Assembly (NCBI GenBank): GCA_024687125.1 | Contig: JAILFA010000081.1 | Span: forward strand, 23,632 to 87,631 | DNA length: 64,000 bases | Source: Lachnospiraceae bacterium | GTDB taxonomy: Bacteria; Bacillota; Clostridia; Lachnospirales; Lachnospiraceae | Reading direction: 5' to 3' | Shown here: piece after piece, positions 27,194-36,631 of the stretch | Layout of the letters: every line of letters begins with the position of its first letter | Position numbering within the stretch: position 1 is the first letter of the stretch | Notes under the pieces: generated by a model | What the model saw: the letters and a program-made list of their open reading frames with translations, nothing else | Databases searched by the model: none | What the model was told of the DNA's origin: nothing | Translations under genes and position numbers: made by a program

Positions 27194-27207
27194 TCTTGTG
27201 CTACGAT
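27179..27207 (+). promoter_or_regulatory. Promoter of uxaB
   Basis: TTGTAT (27179-27184), a 17-base spacer and TACGAT (27202-27207). It is interlocked with the divergent rqcH promoter, so the two could compete for polymerase. Confidence 0.6.
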
Positions 27208-27272
27208 GATATAGCGTTTTTGCGGCGGTTTACCTGCGGCCGCGGGGGTCTGAAACAGGAGGGGACAGGCAT

Positions 27273-28769
27273 ATGGAAACACTGAATTATGCGGTTCTGG
27301 AGAAATCCGGTTACAAGGGGTTCATCCAGAAGGAAGCACCGATCCGTGTACTGCAGTTCGGCGAGGGCAATTTCATGCGTGCCTTTGTCGATTATTTTTT
27401 TGACGTCAGCAATGAAAAGGCGGGATGGAACGGCAAGGTCGCTCTGATCCAGCCGATCGCTCAGGGACTGACGAAGCTGATCAATGATCAGGAGGGCCTG
27501 TATACCCTGTACCTGCGTGGCAGCGAGAATGGAAACAAAGTCGACGAAAAGCGGGTGATCTCTTCCTGCGCCTGCTGTCTCAATCCTTATGACGCATCTG
27601 ATTATGACAGGATCATGGAGATCGCCGAGAGCGATGATCTTGACATTGTCGCGAGCAATACCACGGAAGCGGGCATCGCCTATGATCCGGCCTGTCAGTT
27701 TGCGGACCGGCCGGCAGCAAGCTTTCCCGGCAAGCTCACACAGGTTCTCTACAGACGTTTTCAGGCTGGAAAGAAGGGAATCGTTGTTCTTTCCTGCGAA
27801 CTCATCGACAACAACGGCAAGGAGCTTCTAAAGTGCGTCAATCAGTACATCGAGCAGTGGGGACTGTCCGCCGATTTCCGCAGGTGGATTAACGAGGAAA
27901 ACATCTTCTGTTCTACACTGGTCGACCGCATCGTGCCCGGCCGTATCCGCGACAAGGCCGAGGTCGAGGCTCTTGAAGCGGTAAACGGTTATCACGACGA
28001 ACTGATCGATGTAGGCGAGATCTTCGGCGTGTGGATCATCGAGGGTCCAGCTGGACTGGAGGACAGGCTGCCGTTCAAAAAGGCCGGCGTCAATGTCCAT
28101 GTGGTACCGGATGTCATGCCGTACAAGCACCGCAAGGTCAGGATCCTCAACGGCGCGCATACCGGCTTTGTCCTCGGGGCGTATCTGAGCGGCCAGGACA
28201 TTGTCCGCGACTGCATGCACAATGAGGCGATCTCCGGGTTTATGAACAGGATGCTCTATGATGAGGTGATCCCGACGCTCGACCTGGACCGGGACGATCT
28301 GATGGATTTTGCCGCGGCAGTCAAGGACCGTTTCAACAATCCCTTTGTCAATCATGAGCTAATGAGCATCTCCCTGAACTCGACGAGCAAGTGGAAGGCC
28401 AGGAACATGCCGTCCTTCCTCGAGTATATCCGAAAGACCGGGAAGCTTCCCGTCTGCCTGACGATGTCGCTGGCAGCCTATATCGCCTTTTACTCAAACG
28501 ATATCCAGGAGCTGACGGACGCGGGCCTTGTCTGCAGACGCCCTGCGGGCAATACCTACACGGTAAATGACGACCGCTGGGTGCTGGAGTTCTATTACGA
28601 ACACCGTGCGGATTCCGAGGAGAAGCTTGTCAAAGCGGTCCTTGGCAATACGAAGATGTGGGATCAGGATCTGGGTGCGATCGAGGGTCTTACGGAGCAG
28701 GTGATCGGTGATCTTAAGATGATCAGGACTGAGGGCGCCGAAAAGGCGTATGCCGGCGCTATCGCATAA
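27273..28769 (+). CDS. uxaB: Tagaturonate reductase (altronate oxidoreductase)
   Basis: An NAD-dependent reductase of the mannitol dehydrogenase superfamily that converts tagaturonate to altronate in galacturonate breakdown, 498 residues (family about 480-500). The N-terminal nucleotide-binding part starts IRVLQFGEGNFMRAFVDYFFD. The catalytic region has KVRILNGAHTGFVLGAYLSG, with the conserved Lys and Asn/His, and NPFVNHELMSISLNSTSKW. GGAGGGG precedes ATG 27273. It is a single gene with its own promoter; no uxaA or uxaC neighbours are present. Confidence 0.92.
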   Translation: METLNYAVLEKSGYKGFIQKEAPIRVLQFGEGNFMRAFVDYFFDVSNEKAGWNGKVALIQPIAQGLTKLINDQEGLYTLYLRGSENGNKVDEKRVISSCACCLNPYDASDYDRIMEIAESDDLDIVASNTTEAGIAYDPACQFADRPAASFPGKLTQVLYRRFQAGKKGIVVLSCELIDNNGKELLKCVNQYIEQWGLSADFRRWINEENIFCSTLVDRIVPGRIRDKAEVEALEAVNGYHDELIDVGEIFGVWIIEGPAGLEDRLPFKKAGVNVHVVPDVMPYKHRKVRILNGAHTGFVLGAYLSGQDIVRDCMHNEAISGFMNRMLYDEVIPTLDLDRDDLMDFAAAVKDRFNNPFVNHELMSISLNSTSKWKARNMPSFLEYIRKTGKLPVCLTMSLAAYIAFYSNDIQELTDAGLVCRRPAGNTYTVNDDRWVLEFYYEHRADSEEKLVKAVLGNTKMWDQDLGAIEGLTEQVIGDLKMIRTEGAEKAYAGAIA

Positions 28770-28778
28770 CCAAACGGC

Positions 28779-28807
28779 TTGCGCAGAGACTTGATCAGTG
28801 GTATAAT
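28779..28807 (+). promoter_or_regulatory. Promoter of the yicC-gmk-rpoZ operon
   Basis: TTGCGC (28779-28784), a 17-base spacer and TATAAT (28802-28807). The start codon at 28819 is only 11 bases downstream of the -10 box, so the leader would be about five bases. Confidence 0.75.
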
Positions 28808-28818
28808 GCGAGGATGCT

Positions 28819-29706
28819 ATGGTTTACAGCATGACAGGCTTCGGCAGAGGCGAAGCGACAACAGAAGGATATCGAATAACCGCAGAGATCCGTTCAGTCA
28901 ACAACCGCTATCTTGATCTGAATCTCAAACTGCCAAGACGGCTGCTGTGCGCCGAAACAGAGGTCAGATCCCTCCTCAAGCGCTATATGAAGCGCGGCAA
29001 GGTGGATCTGTTCGTTTCGTACGTCAGCGACGAGGGAATCGGAGCGCAGGTCAGATACAACCATGAGATCGCCAGGGAATATCTGGAGAGCCTCAAGAGG
29101 ATGGCTATGGATTTCGGTCTCGAGGACGACGTTCATCTGACCAGCCTCGCGAGATTCCCGGATGTCTTTACGACCGAGGAGGAGGAACTCGACGAAAACG
29201 AGATGACTGCCGGTATCCTGCAGGCCGTGGAAGCTGCCTGCAGGCAGTTTGTCGAAGTCAGGAAAAAAGAGGGCGGATTCCTCAGGGATGACCTGATCGA
29301 GAAGCTTACGGTGATGGCGTCGGATGTGGATGCCATCCGGGAGCGCTCCCCGCAGATTATCGAAGAGTATAAGCAGTCACTCAGAGCCAAGGTGGCTGAT
29401 CTTCTTGAGGACAACAAGATCGATGAGGGACGGCTTTCCGCTGAGATCACACTCTACGCCGACAAGATCTGCGTTGATGAGGAACTGGTACGTCTGACCA
29501 GTCATATCGGGCAGATGAAGGATGCCCTCGAAAAGGGAGACGAGCGGGACGGCATCGGCCGCAAGCTTGATTTCATCGCACAGGAGATGAACCGCGAGGC
29601 CAACACGATCCTCTCCAAATCGACGGATCTTGAGATATCCGACAGAGGGATCGGCCTCAAGACCACGATCGAAAAGGTGAGGGAACAGATACAGAACGTA
29701 GAATAG
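28819..29706 (+). CDS. yicC: YicC/YloC-family endoribonuclease
   Basis: A 295-residue protein of the YicC family, recently recognised as endoribonucleases that cut structured RNAs. The N-terminal YicC domain starts VYSMTGFGRGEA and has RSVNNRYLDLNLKLPR. The C-terminal DUF1732 domain includes GRKLDFIAQEMNREANTILSKS, its most conserved part. The gene order yicC-gmk-rpoZ is standard in Firmicutes. A very short leader is predicted, with only a partial ribosome site (GAGG at 28810-28813). Confidence 0.95.
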   Translation: MVYSMTGFGRGEATTEGYRITAEIRSVNNRYLDLNLKLPRRLLCAETEVRSLLKRYMKRGKVDLFVSYVSDEGIGAQVRYNHEIAREYLESLKRMAMDFGLEDDVHLTSLARFPDVFTTEEEELDENEMTAGILQAVEAACRQFVEVRKKEGGFLRDDLIEKLTVMASDVDAIRERSPQIIEEYKQSLRAKVADLLEDNKIDEGRLSAEITLYADKICVDEELVRLTSHIGQMKDALEKGDERDGIGRKLDFIAQEMNREANTILSKSTDLEISDRGIGLKTTIEKVREQIQNVE

Positions 29707-29713
29707 GAGCTAT

Positions 29714-30331
29714 ATGAACCGAGGCATCGTTGTTGTCGTGAGCGGCTTTTCCGGAGCGGGAAAAGGCACCCTCATGAAGAAAATGATCACAGAGTATGAC
29801 GAGTACGCGCTCTCTGTGTCAATGACCACCAGACAGCCCAGAGAGGGCGAGGTGGACGGACGGGAATATTTCTTCACGACCCACGAGAACTTCGAGAGAC
29901 TGATCGGCGAGAACATGTTTATCGAGCACGCCAGGTACTGCGATAATTACTACGGGACGCCCCGTATGTTTGTCGATGAAAAGCTCGCTGAAGGCAGGAA
30001 CGTGCTGCTGGAGATCGAAGTACAGGGTGCTCTGCAGGTGCGCGACATGTATCCGGACGCGGCGTTATTGTTTGTCACACCGCCCAGTGTGGAGGAACTT
30101 GAAAACAGGCTCAGAAGCCGCGGCACCGAGACTGAGGAAAAGATTCAGCAGCGGCTTGCGAGAGCCAAAGAGGAAGCGAAGTTCATCGACCGTTATGATT
30201 ATCTGCTGATCAATGACGATCTGGACCGCTGCAAAGAGGAGATGCACCGGATCATCCGTGCGGCACACGCATCCCCGAAATACAATGCGGAGCTTGTCAG
30301 ATCGCTCACAACAGATCTTGAAAGATACTAA
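29714..30331 (+). CDS. gmk: Guanylate kinase
   Basis: Phosphorylates GMP to GDP with ATP; essential for guanine nucleotide supply and alarmone balance. 205 residues, the normal length. The P-loop GFSGAGKGT lies at 11-19. The GMP-binding segment includes SVSMTTRQPREGEVDGREYFF, and the lid has RLRSRGTETEEKIQQRL. It starts 8 bases after yicC and leads into rpoZ. Confidence 0.98.
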   Translation: MNRGIVVVVSGFSGAGKGTLMKKMITEYDEYALSVSMTTRQPREGEVDGREYFFTTHENFERLIGENMFIEHARYCDNYYGTPRMFVDEKLAEGRNVLLEIEVQGALQVRDMYPDAALLFVTPPSVEELENRLRSRGTETEEKIQQRLARAKEEAKFIDRYDYLLINDDLDRCKEEMHRIIRAAHASPKYNAELVRSLTTDLERY

Positions 30332-30363
30332 ACGAGGAAGAAGAAAGAGGAGGACACGAAACT

Positions 30364-30774
30364 ATGATACATCCGTCTTATGTTGATCTGATGAAGGTGG
30401 TCAATGAAGGGGTTGAAGAGGGCGAAGAGCCTGTCATCTCCAGCCGCTACTCGATCGTCATGGCGACGGCGCGCAGAGCCCGTCAGCTTGTGGCCGGCGA
30501 TGATCCGCTGACCGAGGATGCAGAGAACCGCAAGGCACTTTCCGTGGCTGTTGAGGAACTCAATGAAGGCAAGATCCGGATCCTGACGGACGAGGAGAAA
30601 GCCGAGATGGACGCACGCCGCGAAGAGGAAGCACGCAACGCCAAGAACCACGGCGGCAGGACGCAGGAAGAAGCCGGCGCGGAAGACGGCACATCAGATG
30701 CCGGCGAGACCGCGGAGGCAGAGGGATCCGCAGAAGCTCCCGCTGATGCCCAAGAGGATGAAGAGGACGCCTGA
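30364..30774 (+). CDS. rpoZ: RNA polymerase omega subunit with acidic C-terminal tail
   Basis: The small subunit that stabilises the beta-prime chain of RNA polymerase. The core (about 1-75) shows VISSRYSIVMATARRARQL and the later NRKALSVAVEELNEGKI. At 136 residues it is nearly twice the usual length, because of a C-terminal Glu/Ala-rich tail of about 50 residues that is probably disordered. AGGAGG lies upstream of ATG 30364. The position after gmk supports the call. Confidence 0.95.
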   Translation: MIHPSYVDLMKVVNEGVEEGEEPVISSRYSIVMATARRARQLVAGDDPLTEDAENRKALSVAVEELNEGKIRILTDEEKAEMDARREEEARNAKNHGGRTQEEAGAEDGTSDAGETAEAEGSAEAPADAQEDEEDA

Positions 30775-30780
30775 GATCCG

Positions 30781-32157
30781 ATGAAGATCCTCCTTGTTTT
30801 ACTCGGCTGTGACAAAAACAGAGTCGATGCCGAGGTGATGCTGGGAAAACTCAGGGATCACGGGCACACATTTACCGATGATAAGGAGCAGGCGGAGGCG
30901 GTCATCGTCAACACCTGCTGCTTTATTGATGCGGCAAAAGAGGAGAGCATCAATGAGATCCTCTCCTATGCCGAAGAGAAAAAGAACGGCAGGATCCGCG
31001 CTCTCGTTGTTACAGGGTGTCTGGCGCAGCGCTACCGGGATGAGATCATCAGGGAGATCCCGCAGGTCGATGCTGTTGTCGGTGTGACCGCCGCGGACCA
31101 GATCGCCGAGGTGCTCGAGAAAGCCGCGCAGGCTGACAAGGCAGACGGCATGATCCTCATGGGACCGGTGGATCTGCCATGCGGCGGCGGAGACAGGGTC
31201 ATCACGACCGGAGGCTCCTATGAGTATCTCAAGATCGCTGAGGGATGCGACAAACACTGCACCTACTGTGTGATCCCGCAGATCCGCGGACGGTACAGAA
31301 GCCGCCCGATGGAGGAACTGGTTGCTGAGGCCGAAAAGCTGGCCGATGCCGGCGTGAGCGAACTGATCCTCGTGGCTCAGGAAACAACGCTCTACGGCGT
31401 GGATCTCTACGGGGAAAAGCGGCTGCCCATGCTTCTTGAAAAGCTCTGTGCTATCGAAGGGCTTCACTGGATCCGGCTTTTGTACTGCTATCCGGAAGAG
31501 ATCGACGAGGCGCTGATCGACGCGATCGCGGGTCAGGATAAGATCTGCAGATATCTGGATATACCGATCCAAAGCGGCTCGAACAGCGTTCTGAAGCGTA
31601 TGGGGAGAAGGATCGACCGGGAGGGGATCATCCGCCTGATACAGCACCTTCGCGAGAGGATTCCCGGGATCGCGGTCAGGACTTCCCTGATCAGCGGATT
31701 TCCAGGGGAGACGGCGGCAGATCACCGGGAGACCATGGAGCTTGTAAAGCAGCTTCGGTTCGAGAGACTCGGGGTCTTTACCTATTCCCAGGAGGAGGGC
31801 ACACCGGCCGCGAAGCTGCCGGACCAGGTGCCGGAGCCTCTGAAAAAGAGACGTCAGGGCCAGCTGATGCGCCTGCAGCAGACGATCACCGCAGAGCGCA
31901 GCGAAGTTCTGCAGGGGAGTGTTGTAGAGGCGGTCATCGAGGGCAGGATCACCGGAGATGACATGATCGAAGAAGACACAGCTGTCTATGCCGCAAGATG
32001 CGCGTTTGACATCCCGGAAGTAGACGGCTATCTGTTCATAGAGGGCGTCGATCCCTCTGTTGAACTCTATACAGGAAGCTTTGTCAGGGTGCGCATCACC
32101 GGCGCATCCGGATATGATCTGACAGGAGTACTTTATGAAGATGAATCTGGCCAATAA
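30781..32157 (+). CDS. rimO: Ribosomal protein S12 methylthiotransferase
   Basis: A radical-SAM enzyme that methylthiolates an aspartate of ribosomal protein S12. 458 residues with three domains: N-terminal UPF0004 with cluster cysteines (Cys10 in LLGCDKNRVD and the NTCCFID motif), radical SAM with Cys156, Cys160 and Cys163 in GCDKHCTYC, and a C-terminal TRAM domain. DKNRVDAE near the N-terminus and the SLISGFPGE segment are typical of RimO rather than MiaB. It follows rpoZ by 6 bases and overlaps pgsA by 23. Confidence 0.96.
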   Translation: MKILLVLLGCDKNRVDAEVMLGKLRDHGHTFTDDKEQAEAVIVNTCCFIDAAKEESINEILSYAEEKKNGRIRALVVTGCLAQRYRDEIIREIPQVDAVVGVTAADQIAEVLEKAAQADKADGMILMGPVDLPCGGGDRVITTGGSYEYLKIAEGCDKHCTYCVIPQIRGRYRSRPMEELVAEAEKLADAGVSELILVAQETTLYGVDLYGEKRLPMLLEKLCAIEGLHWIRLLYCYPEEIDEALIDAIAGQDKICRYLDIPIQSGSNSVLKRMGRRIDREGIIRLIQHLRERIPGIAVRTSLISGFPGETAADHRETMELVKQLRFERLGVFTYSQEEGTPAAKLPDQVPEPLKKRRQGQLMRLQQTITAERSEVLQGSVVEAVIEGRITGDDMIEEDTAVYAARCAFDIPEVDGYLFIEGVDPSVELYTGSFVRVRITGASGYDLTGVLYEDESGQ

Positions 32158-32692
32158 AATCACGATGATGCGGGTTCTGCTCATCCCGCTCTTTGTCCTG
32201 TTCCTGCTGGTTGATATCACAGGGGAAGCGGACAAGTGGATCGCGCTTTCTTTATTTGTCATTGCTTCCCTGACAGATCTTGTGGACGGCCGGATCGCCA
32301 GGAAATATCATATGGTCACCGATTTCGGCAAATTCATGGATCCGCTCGCCGACAAGCTCCTCGTCGGTTCCGCGATGATCTGCCTGACAACGCCCGAGCT
32401 GCTTTCGGACAGCGCTATCCCTGCCTGGATCGTGGTCATCATCATCGCGCGAGAGTTCATCATCAGCGGTTTCCGCCTGATCGCTGCGGAAAAGGGCGTC
32501 GTGATCGCCGCCAGCTGGTGGGGCAAATGGAAGACAACCTTTCAGATGACCATGGTGATCATGAAGATCGCTGATATCCCGCAGCTCGTGATCCTTACCA
32601 ATATCGTCATGTATGTGGCCATGGCGCTCACCGTGATCTCGCTGATCGACTACATGGTCAAGAACAGATCTGTCATGGGCGGGGATATCTGA
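32135..32692 (+). CDS. pgsA: CDP-diacylglycerol-glycerol-3-phosphate 3-phosphatidyltransferase
   Basis: Makes phosphatidylglycerol phosphate in the membrane. 185 residues with several spans. The CDP-alcohol phosphatidyltransferase motif is present as DGRIARKYHMVTDFGKFMD followed by PLADK, with Asp residues at the expected spacing. A start at 32135 or ATG 32141 is possible; AGGAG lies upstream and inside rimO. The overlap with rimO suggests translational coupling. Confidence 0.95.
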   Translation: MKMNLANKITMMRVLLIPLFVLFLLVDITGEADKWIALSLFVIASLTDLVDGRIARKYHMVTDFGKFMDPLADKLLVGSAMICLTTPELLSDSAIPAWIVVIIIAREFIISGFRLIAAEKGVVIAASWWGKWKTTFQMTMVIMKIADIPQLVILTNIVMYVAMALTVISLIDYMVKNRSVMGGDI

Positions 32693-32693
32693 C

Positions 32694-33497
32694 ATGAAAA
32701 CGAAAGGGACCGCGGCAGTCCTGATGATCGCCCTGTCGGCATTCCTTGCGGGATGCCAGGGCGTCAGCGTGCTTCTTCCGTATTCGGAAAAGAACACCGT
32801 GCCGGCAGTCTCGGAGGAGACACCGGAGGAGTCAGCGCAGGCAGTCGCACCGGAACCCATTATCGAACCTGTTGCGCCGGAGGTGCCCGAGATCGTTGAG
32901 GAGATCCCGGAGGAAGAGCCGGAGCCGGTGTTCCGCGAGGTGGATCTGCCCGGCAATTTCGATCCCGGCACGGTGACGGGACAGACCTATGAGAATAAGA
33001 CCCTGGGATTCGGCCTGACGCTCGGCGATGACTGGACGTACCTGAGTCCGGAGGAGCTGTGCAAGCTCAACGAGATGAAAGAAGAAGCGACCCATGATAC
33101 CGTTACCGCCTATCTTGAGGAGCCGCAGGAATATACCGATATGGACGCCACCTCCGGCGGGATCGGCGATGAGATCACCGTCAGCGCGATCAAATATCTG
33201 TATCTGGGTACCGAGGATATGAGCGAGGTGGCTTCGGCGTGCTGCGTGACGATCGAAGAGCAGCTTTCCAAGGAAAAGATCGAAAACATGACCAGCGAAA
33301 CGCGTCAGGTGGAGTTCCTCGGGCAGATGCTGTATGCGAGCGTTGTTACCGGCGTCCTTGAGGGAAATCAGTACAATGTCATCTGGCTGCATGACCATAA
33401 GAACGGGTATTACTATTCTGTCCGAGTGATGTATTACGGGGAAAAGGGACCGGATGCGATCCTCGGAAGCTTCTACGCTCTGGAAGAGGCACTCTGA
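32694..33497 (+). CDS. Proline/glutamate-rich lipoprotein of unknown function
   Basis: A predicted lipid-anchored exported protein of 267 residues. The signal ends in a lipobox FLAGC with Cys21. A Pro/Glu-rich linker (about 40-85) follows, then a domain of about 170 residues with the pattern ENKTLGFGLTLGDDW, seen in exported proteins of clostridia that carry a PsbP-like or DUF fold. The ATG is one base after the pgsA stop, and the final TGA overlaps the next start, so it is part of the operon. Its function is unknown. Confidence 0.78.
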   Translation: MKTKGTAAVLMIALSAFLAGCQGVSVLLPYSEKNTVPAVSEETPEESAQAVAPEPIIEPVAPEVPEIVEEIPEEEPEPVFREVDLPGNFDPGTVTGQTYENKTLGFGLTLGDDWTYLSPEELCKLNEMKEEATHDTVTAYLEEPQEYTDMDATSGGIGDEITVSAIKYLYLGTEDMSEVASACCVTIEEQLSKEKIENMTSETRQVEFLGQMLYASVVTGVLEGNQYNVIWLHDHKNGYYYSVRVMYYGEKGPDAILGSFYALEEAL

Positions 33498-34945
33498 TGA
33501 AGACAGATCATGATGTAATCATCATCGGCGGCGGTGTGACCGGATGCGCGGTCGCCCGCGAATTATCCCTGTGGGATCTGGATGTCCTGCTCATTGAACG
33601 CGGAGAGGATATCTGCAGCGGTACGTCCAAGGCAAACAGCGCGATCGTCCATGCGGGTTTTGACGCTAAGCCGGGGACGAAGAAGGCCAGGTTCAATGTC
33701 GAGGGAAGCCGCAGGATGAAGGAACTCGCCGTGGATCTGGATTTTGCCTGGAAGAACAACGGTGCGCTGGTTCTGTGCTTTTCCGAGGAGGAGAGAGCGG
33801 CTGTACAGGAGCTCTACGACCGCGGAATTGCCAACGGTCTGACCGGGGAGGAGCTTCGGATCCTTTCCGGAGAAGAAGCGAGGAAACTCGAGCCCGCCTT
33901 ATCCGAAGAAGTTGTATGCGCGCTGGAGGCAAAGAGCAGCGCGATCGTCTGTCCGTTTGAACTGACATGCGCCCTCGCGGAAAACGCCGCGGCAAACGGT
34001 GTTTCTTTCCGGTTTCTCTCTGAAGTGACCGGTGTAGAAAGATCAGAGGAGGGGTATATCGTACGCCTGTCCGATGCTTCTGTGCTGAAATCCCGCTATG
34101 TTGTCAACGCGGCGGGGATCTTCAGCGATTCCATCCATAATATGGTCAGCGGGCATAAGCTTGCCATCACGCCCCGGAGAGGGGATTATCTGCTGATGGA
34201 CAAGGAAGCGGGCGGCACGGTTTCTCACACGATCTTCCAGCTTCCCGGAAAATTCGGAAAAGGGGTCCTGGTCACACCTACGGTGCACGGAAATCTCCTT
34301 GCAGGTCCGACGGCCATAGATACGGCGGATAAGGAGGATACGGCGACCACGGCGGCCGCGCTTGCCGAGGTGCAGGAGAGAGCAGCGGTGAGTGTTCCCC
34401 GTATGCCTTTCAAGCAGGTCATCACTTCGTTTTCGGGGCTCCGAGCCCACGAAGCGGGCGGTGATTTCGTGATCGGCGAGTGCGAGGACGCACCCGGTTT
34501 CTTCGATGCCGCCGGTATCGAATCCCCTGGGCTTTCTGCGGCGCCTGCGATCGGACAGTATCTTGCCGGTCTGATCGCCGATAAGGCGGGAGCCCGTACA
34601 AAAGAAAACGCGGTCCTTACCAGGACCGGTATCCCGCATATGGCGCTTCTGTCCGACGAAGAACGGGCGGAACTGATCCTGAGGGATCCTGCCTACGGAC
34701 AGATCGTCTGCCGGTGCGAAAATGTGACGGAGGGTGAGATCCGTGAGGCGATCCGGCGTACGCCCGGTGCCCGGTCGATGGACGGGGTAAAGCGCAGAGT
34801 GCGTGCCGGCATGGGACGCTGTCAGGCGGGTTTCTGCACACCGCGGGTCATGGAGATCCTCTCGGAGGAGCTGGGGATCCCGATGGAAGAAGTATGTAAG
34901 AATGTGCCCGGATCTGAACTGCTGATCAGAGAGGAGGGGAAATGA
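33497..34945 (+). CDS. GlpA-like FAD-dependent glycerol-3-phosphate dehydrogenase family protein with BFD-type Fe-S domain
   Basis: A 482-residue flavoprotein of the DAO/GlpA family. The dinucleotide site is at the N-terminus (DVIIIGGGVTGCAVARELS), followed by a substrate domain with FSGLRAHEAGGDF. A C-terminal BFD-like [2Fe-2S] domain has CRCENVTEGE and CQAGFCTP ligands. In clostridia this gene, a pyridine-nucleotide-disulphide-type FAD protein and a DUF1667 protein form one unit, and the same three lie here in order with 1-4 base overlaps. The likely reaction is anaerobic oxidation of glycerol 3-phosphate or a related 2-hydroxy compound. The substrate is not proven. Confidence 0.88.
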   Translation: MKTDHDVIIIGGGVTGCAVARELSLWDLDVLLIERGEDICSGTSKANSAIVHAGFDAKPGTKKARFNVEGSRRMKELAVDLDFAWKNNGALVLCFSEEERAAVQELYDRGIANGLTGEELRILSGEEARKLEPALSEEVVCALEAKSSAIVCPFELTCALAENAAANGVSFRFLSEVTGVERSEEGYIVRLSDASVLKSRYVVNAAGIFSDSIHNMVSGHKLAITPRRGDYLLMDKEAGGTVSHTIFQLPGKFGKGVLVTPTVHGNLLAGPTAIDTADKEDTATTAAALAEVQERAAVSVPRMPFKQVITSFSGLRAHEAGGDFVIGECEDAPGFFDAAGIESPGLSAAPAIGQYLAGLIADKAGARTKENAVLTRTGIPHMALLSDEERAELILRDPAYGQIVCRCENVTEGEIREAIRRTPGARSMDGVKRRVRAGMGRCQAGFCTPRVMEILSEELGIPMEEVCKNVPGSELLIREEGK

Positions 34946-36237
34946 GCAGAACATCTTCTCCTGAAGCCGCGGAACACGTGGGTGTTCTCATCATCGGCGG
35001 AGGACCGGCGGGTCTTGCGGCGGCAGTGGCCGCCAGAAAAGCAGGTGCGCAGGATCTTCTGATCGTCGAGCGTGACAGGATGCTCGGCGGTATCCTGAAT
35101 CAGTGCATCCATAACGGTTTCGGACTCCACACGTTCAAGGAGGAACTCACCGGACCGGAATACGCTTCCCGATTCATTTCACAGGTTAAGGAGCTTGATA
35201 TCCCCTATCTGCTGAATACGATGGTCTTAAATCTTGACCGCGACAGGAATGTGACCCTGATGAGCCGGAAAGACGGTATCCGAAGGGTTAAGGCGGACGC
35301 GGTCATCCTTGCGATGGGCTGCAGAGAGAGGCCCAGAGGGGCGCTCTCCATCCCGGGATTTCGTCCGGCAGGCATCTATACCGCAGGAACGGCGCAGCGG
35401 CTGATGAACATCGAGGGCTATCAGGTCGGCAGACGTGTCGTGATCCTGGGATCCGGCGATATCGGCCTGATCATGGCGAGACGCATGACGCTCGAGGGCG
35501 CAAAAGTACTCACGGTCGCCGAACTCATGCCGTATTCGGGCGGTCTCAAGAGAAACATCGTCCAGTGTCTCAACGACTATGATATCCCGCTGCAGCTGTC
35601 CCATACGGTCGTGGATATCCATGGCAAAGACCGCGTGAGCGGTGTCACGATCGCCCAGGTGGATGAAAGGCGCAGCCCGATCCCCGGGACGGAGGTCACC
35701 TATGACTGCGATACGCTGCTTCTGTCCTGCGGGCTACTTCCGGAAAACGAGCTGACGCGGATGACAGGTGCCGAGATGAGTTCTGTCACGGGAGGCGCTT
35801 CCGTGGACGAGAGCCTGCAGACCAGCATCCCGGGCGTATTTGCCTGCGGCAACGTGCTGCATGTGCATGATCTGGTTGATTATGTATCCGAGGAAGCTTC
35901 CCACGCCGGGGAAAGTGCAGCACTTTACGCGGCTTCCAGTGAGGGTGAGCGCAGAGCGGATGCTGAGGCAGTAGAGATCGCTGTGGCGGGCGGCGTCAGA
36001 TACACCGTGCCGCAGCGGATCGATCCTGTCAGGATGCCGGATAAGGTGACGGTGCGATTTCGCGTGGCAGATGTTTATCGGGATAAGACCATTGCCGTCT
36101 ACCGTGGAGAAAAGCGCCTGTCCGCGAGAAAGACCCGCGTTCTGGCACCCGGTGAGATGGAGCAGGTGATCCTGAAAAAAGAGGAACTGTCGGGACTTAC
36201 GGCAGCCGAGGGGCTGCGTGTGGTCATTGAGGACTAA
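34942..36237 (+). CDS. FAD/NAD(P)-dependent oxidoreductase, partner of the GlpA-like protein
   Basis: A 431-residue flavoprotein with two dinucleotide sites: VLIIGGGPAGLAAAVAARKAG at the N-terminus and RVVILGSGDIGLIMARRM in the middle. ILNQCIHNGFGLHTF is a family-specific segment, and GVFACGNVLHVHDLVDYV is the C-terminal FAD motif. It likely passes electrons from the GlpA-like subunit to a carrier. AGGAGGGGAA precedes ATG 34942, and the 4-base overlap indicates coupling. Confidence 0.9.
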   Translation: MSRTSSPEAAEHVGVLIIGGGPAGLAAAVAARKAGAQDLLIVERDRMLGGILNQCIHNGFGLHTFKEELTGPEYASRFISQVKELDIPYLLNTMVLNLDRDRNVTLMSRKDGIRRVKADAVILAMGCRERPRGALSIPGFRPAGIYTAGTAQRLMNIEGYQVGRRVVILGSGDIGLIMARRMTLEGAKVLTVAELMPYSGGLKRNIVQCLNDYDIPLQLSHTVVDIHGKDRVSGVTIAQVDERRSPIPGTEVTYDCDTLLLSCGLLPENELTRMTGAEMSSVTGGASVDESLQTSIPGVFACGNVLHVHDLVDYVSEEASHAGESAALYAASSEGERRADAEAVEIAVAGGVRYTVPQRIDPVRMPDKVTVRFRVADVYRDKTIAVYRGEKRLSARKTRVLAPGEMEQVILKKEELSGLTAAEGLRVVIED

Positions 36238-36258
36238 TGCTTGTCGGGAGGTACCGGG

Positions 36259-36630
36259 ATGTCTGAGACAAGAGAACTGACCTGTATCAACTGCCCGCTG
36301 GGTTGTGCGCTGACCGTGACCATAAGAGGTCAGGAGATCACCGTTACAGGCAATACCTGTCCGCGCGGCGAAGCTTACGGCAAAAAAGAGGTGACAGACC
36401 CGACGAGGATCGTGACTTCCACGGTTCCCGTGGAAGGCGGCGATATCGCAAGACTCCCTGTCAAGACCGCATCCGATATTCCTAAGGACAAGATCTTTTC
36501 GGTCATGGAGGAGATTCATGCAGCACGTGTCAAAGCACCGGTCCGGATCGGCGATGTCGTCATCAGAAATGTCGCCGGCACCGGCGCGGATATTGTTGCT
36601 GCCAGAAATGTCAACGAAATAGCAGTATAA
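36259..36630 (+). CDS. DUF1667 family protein (cysteine-rich partner of the flavoprotein pair)
   Basis: A 123-residue protein of the DUF1667 family, normally found beside GlpA-like and FAD-oxidoreductase genes. The N-terminus has CINCPLGCALTV and CPRGEAYGKKEV, four cysteines that may hold an Fe-S cluster. The frame opens at TTG 36241, but GGGAGG at 36246-36251 places the start at ATG 36259. It probably acts as an electron-transfer or structural subunit of the same complex; this rests on gene context. Confidence 0.88.
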   Translation: MSETRELTCINCPLGCALTVTIRGQEITVTGNTCPRGEAYGKKEVTDPTRIVTSTVPVEGGDIARLPVKTASDIPKDKIFSVMEEIHAARVKAPVRIGDVVIRNVAGTGADIVAARNVNEIAV

Positions 36631-36631
36631 A

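Noticed and set aside
30799-32262. A 487-codon minus-strand frame opposite rimO and pgsA
   Set aside because: Shadow of rimO; the radical-SAM cysteines and domain order prove the + strand gene.
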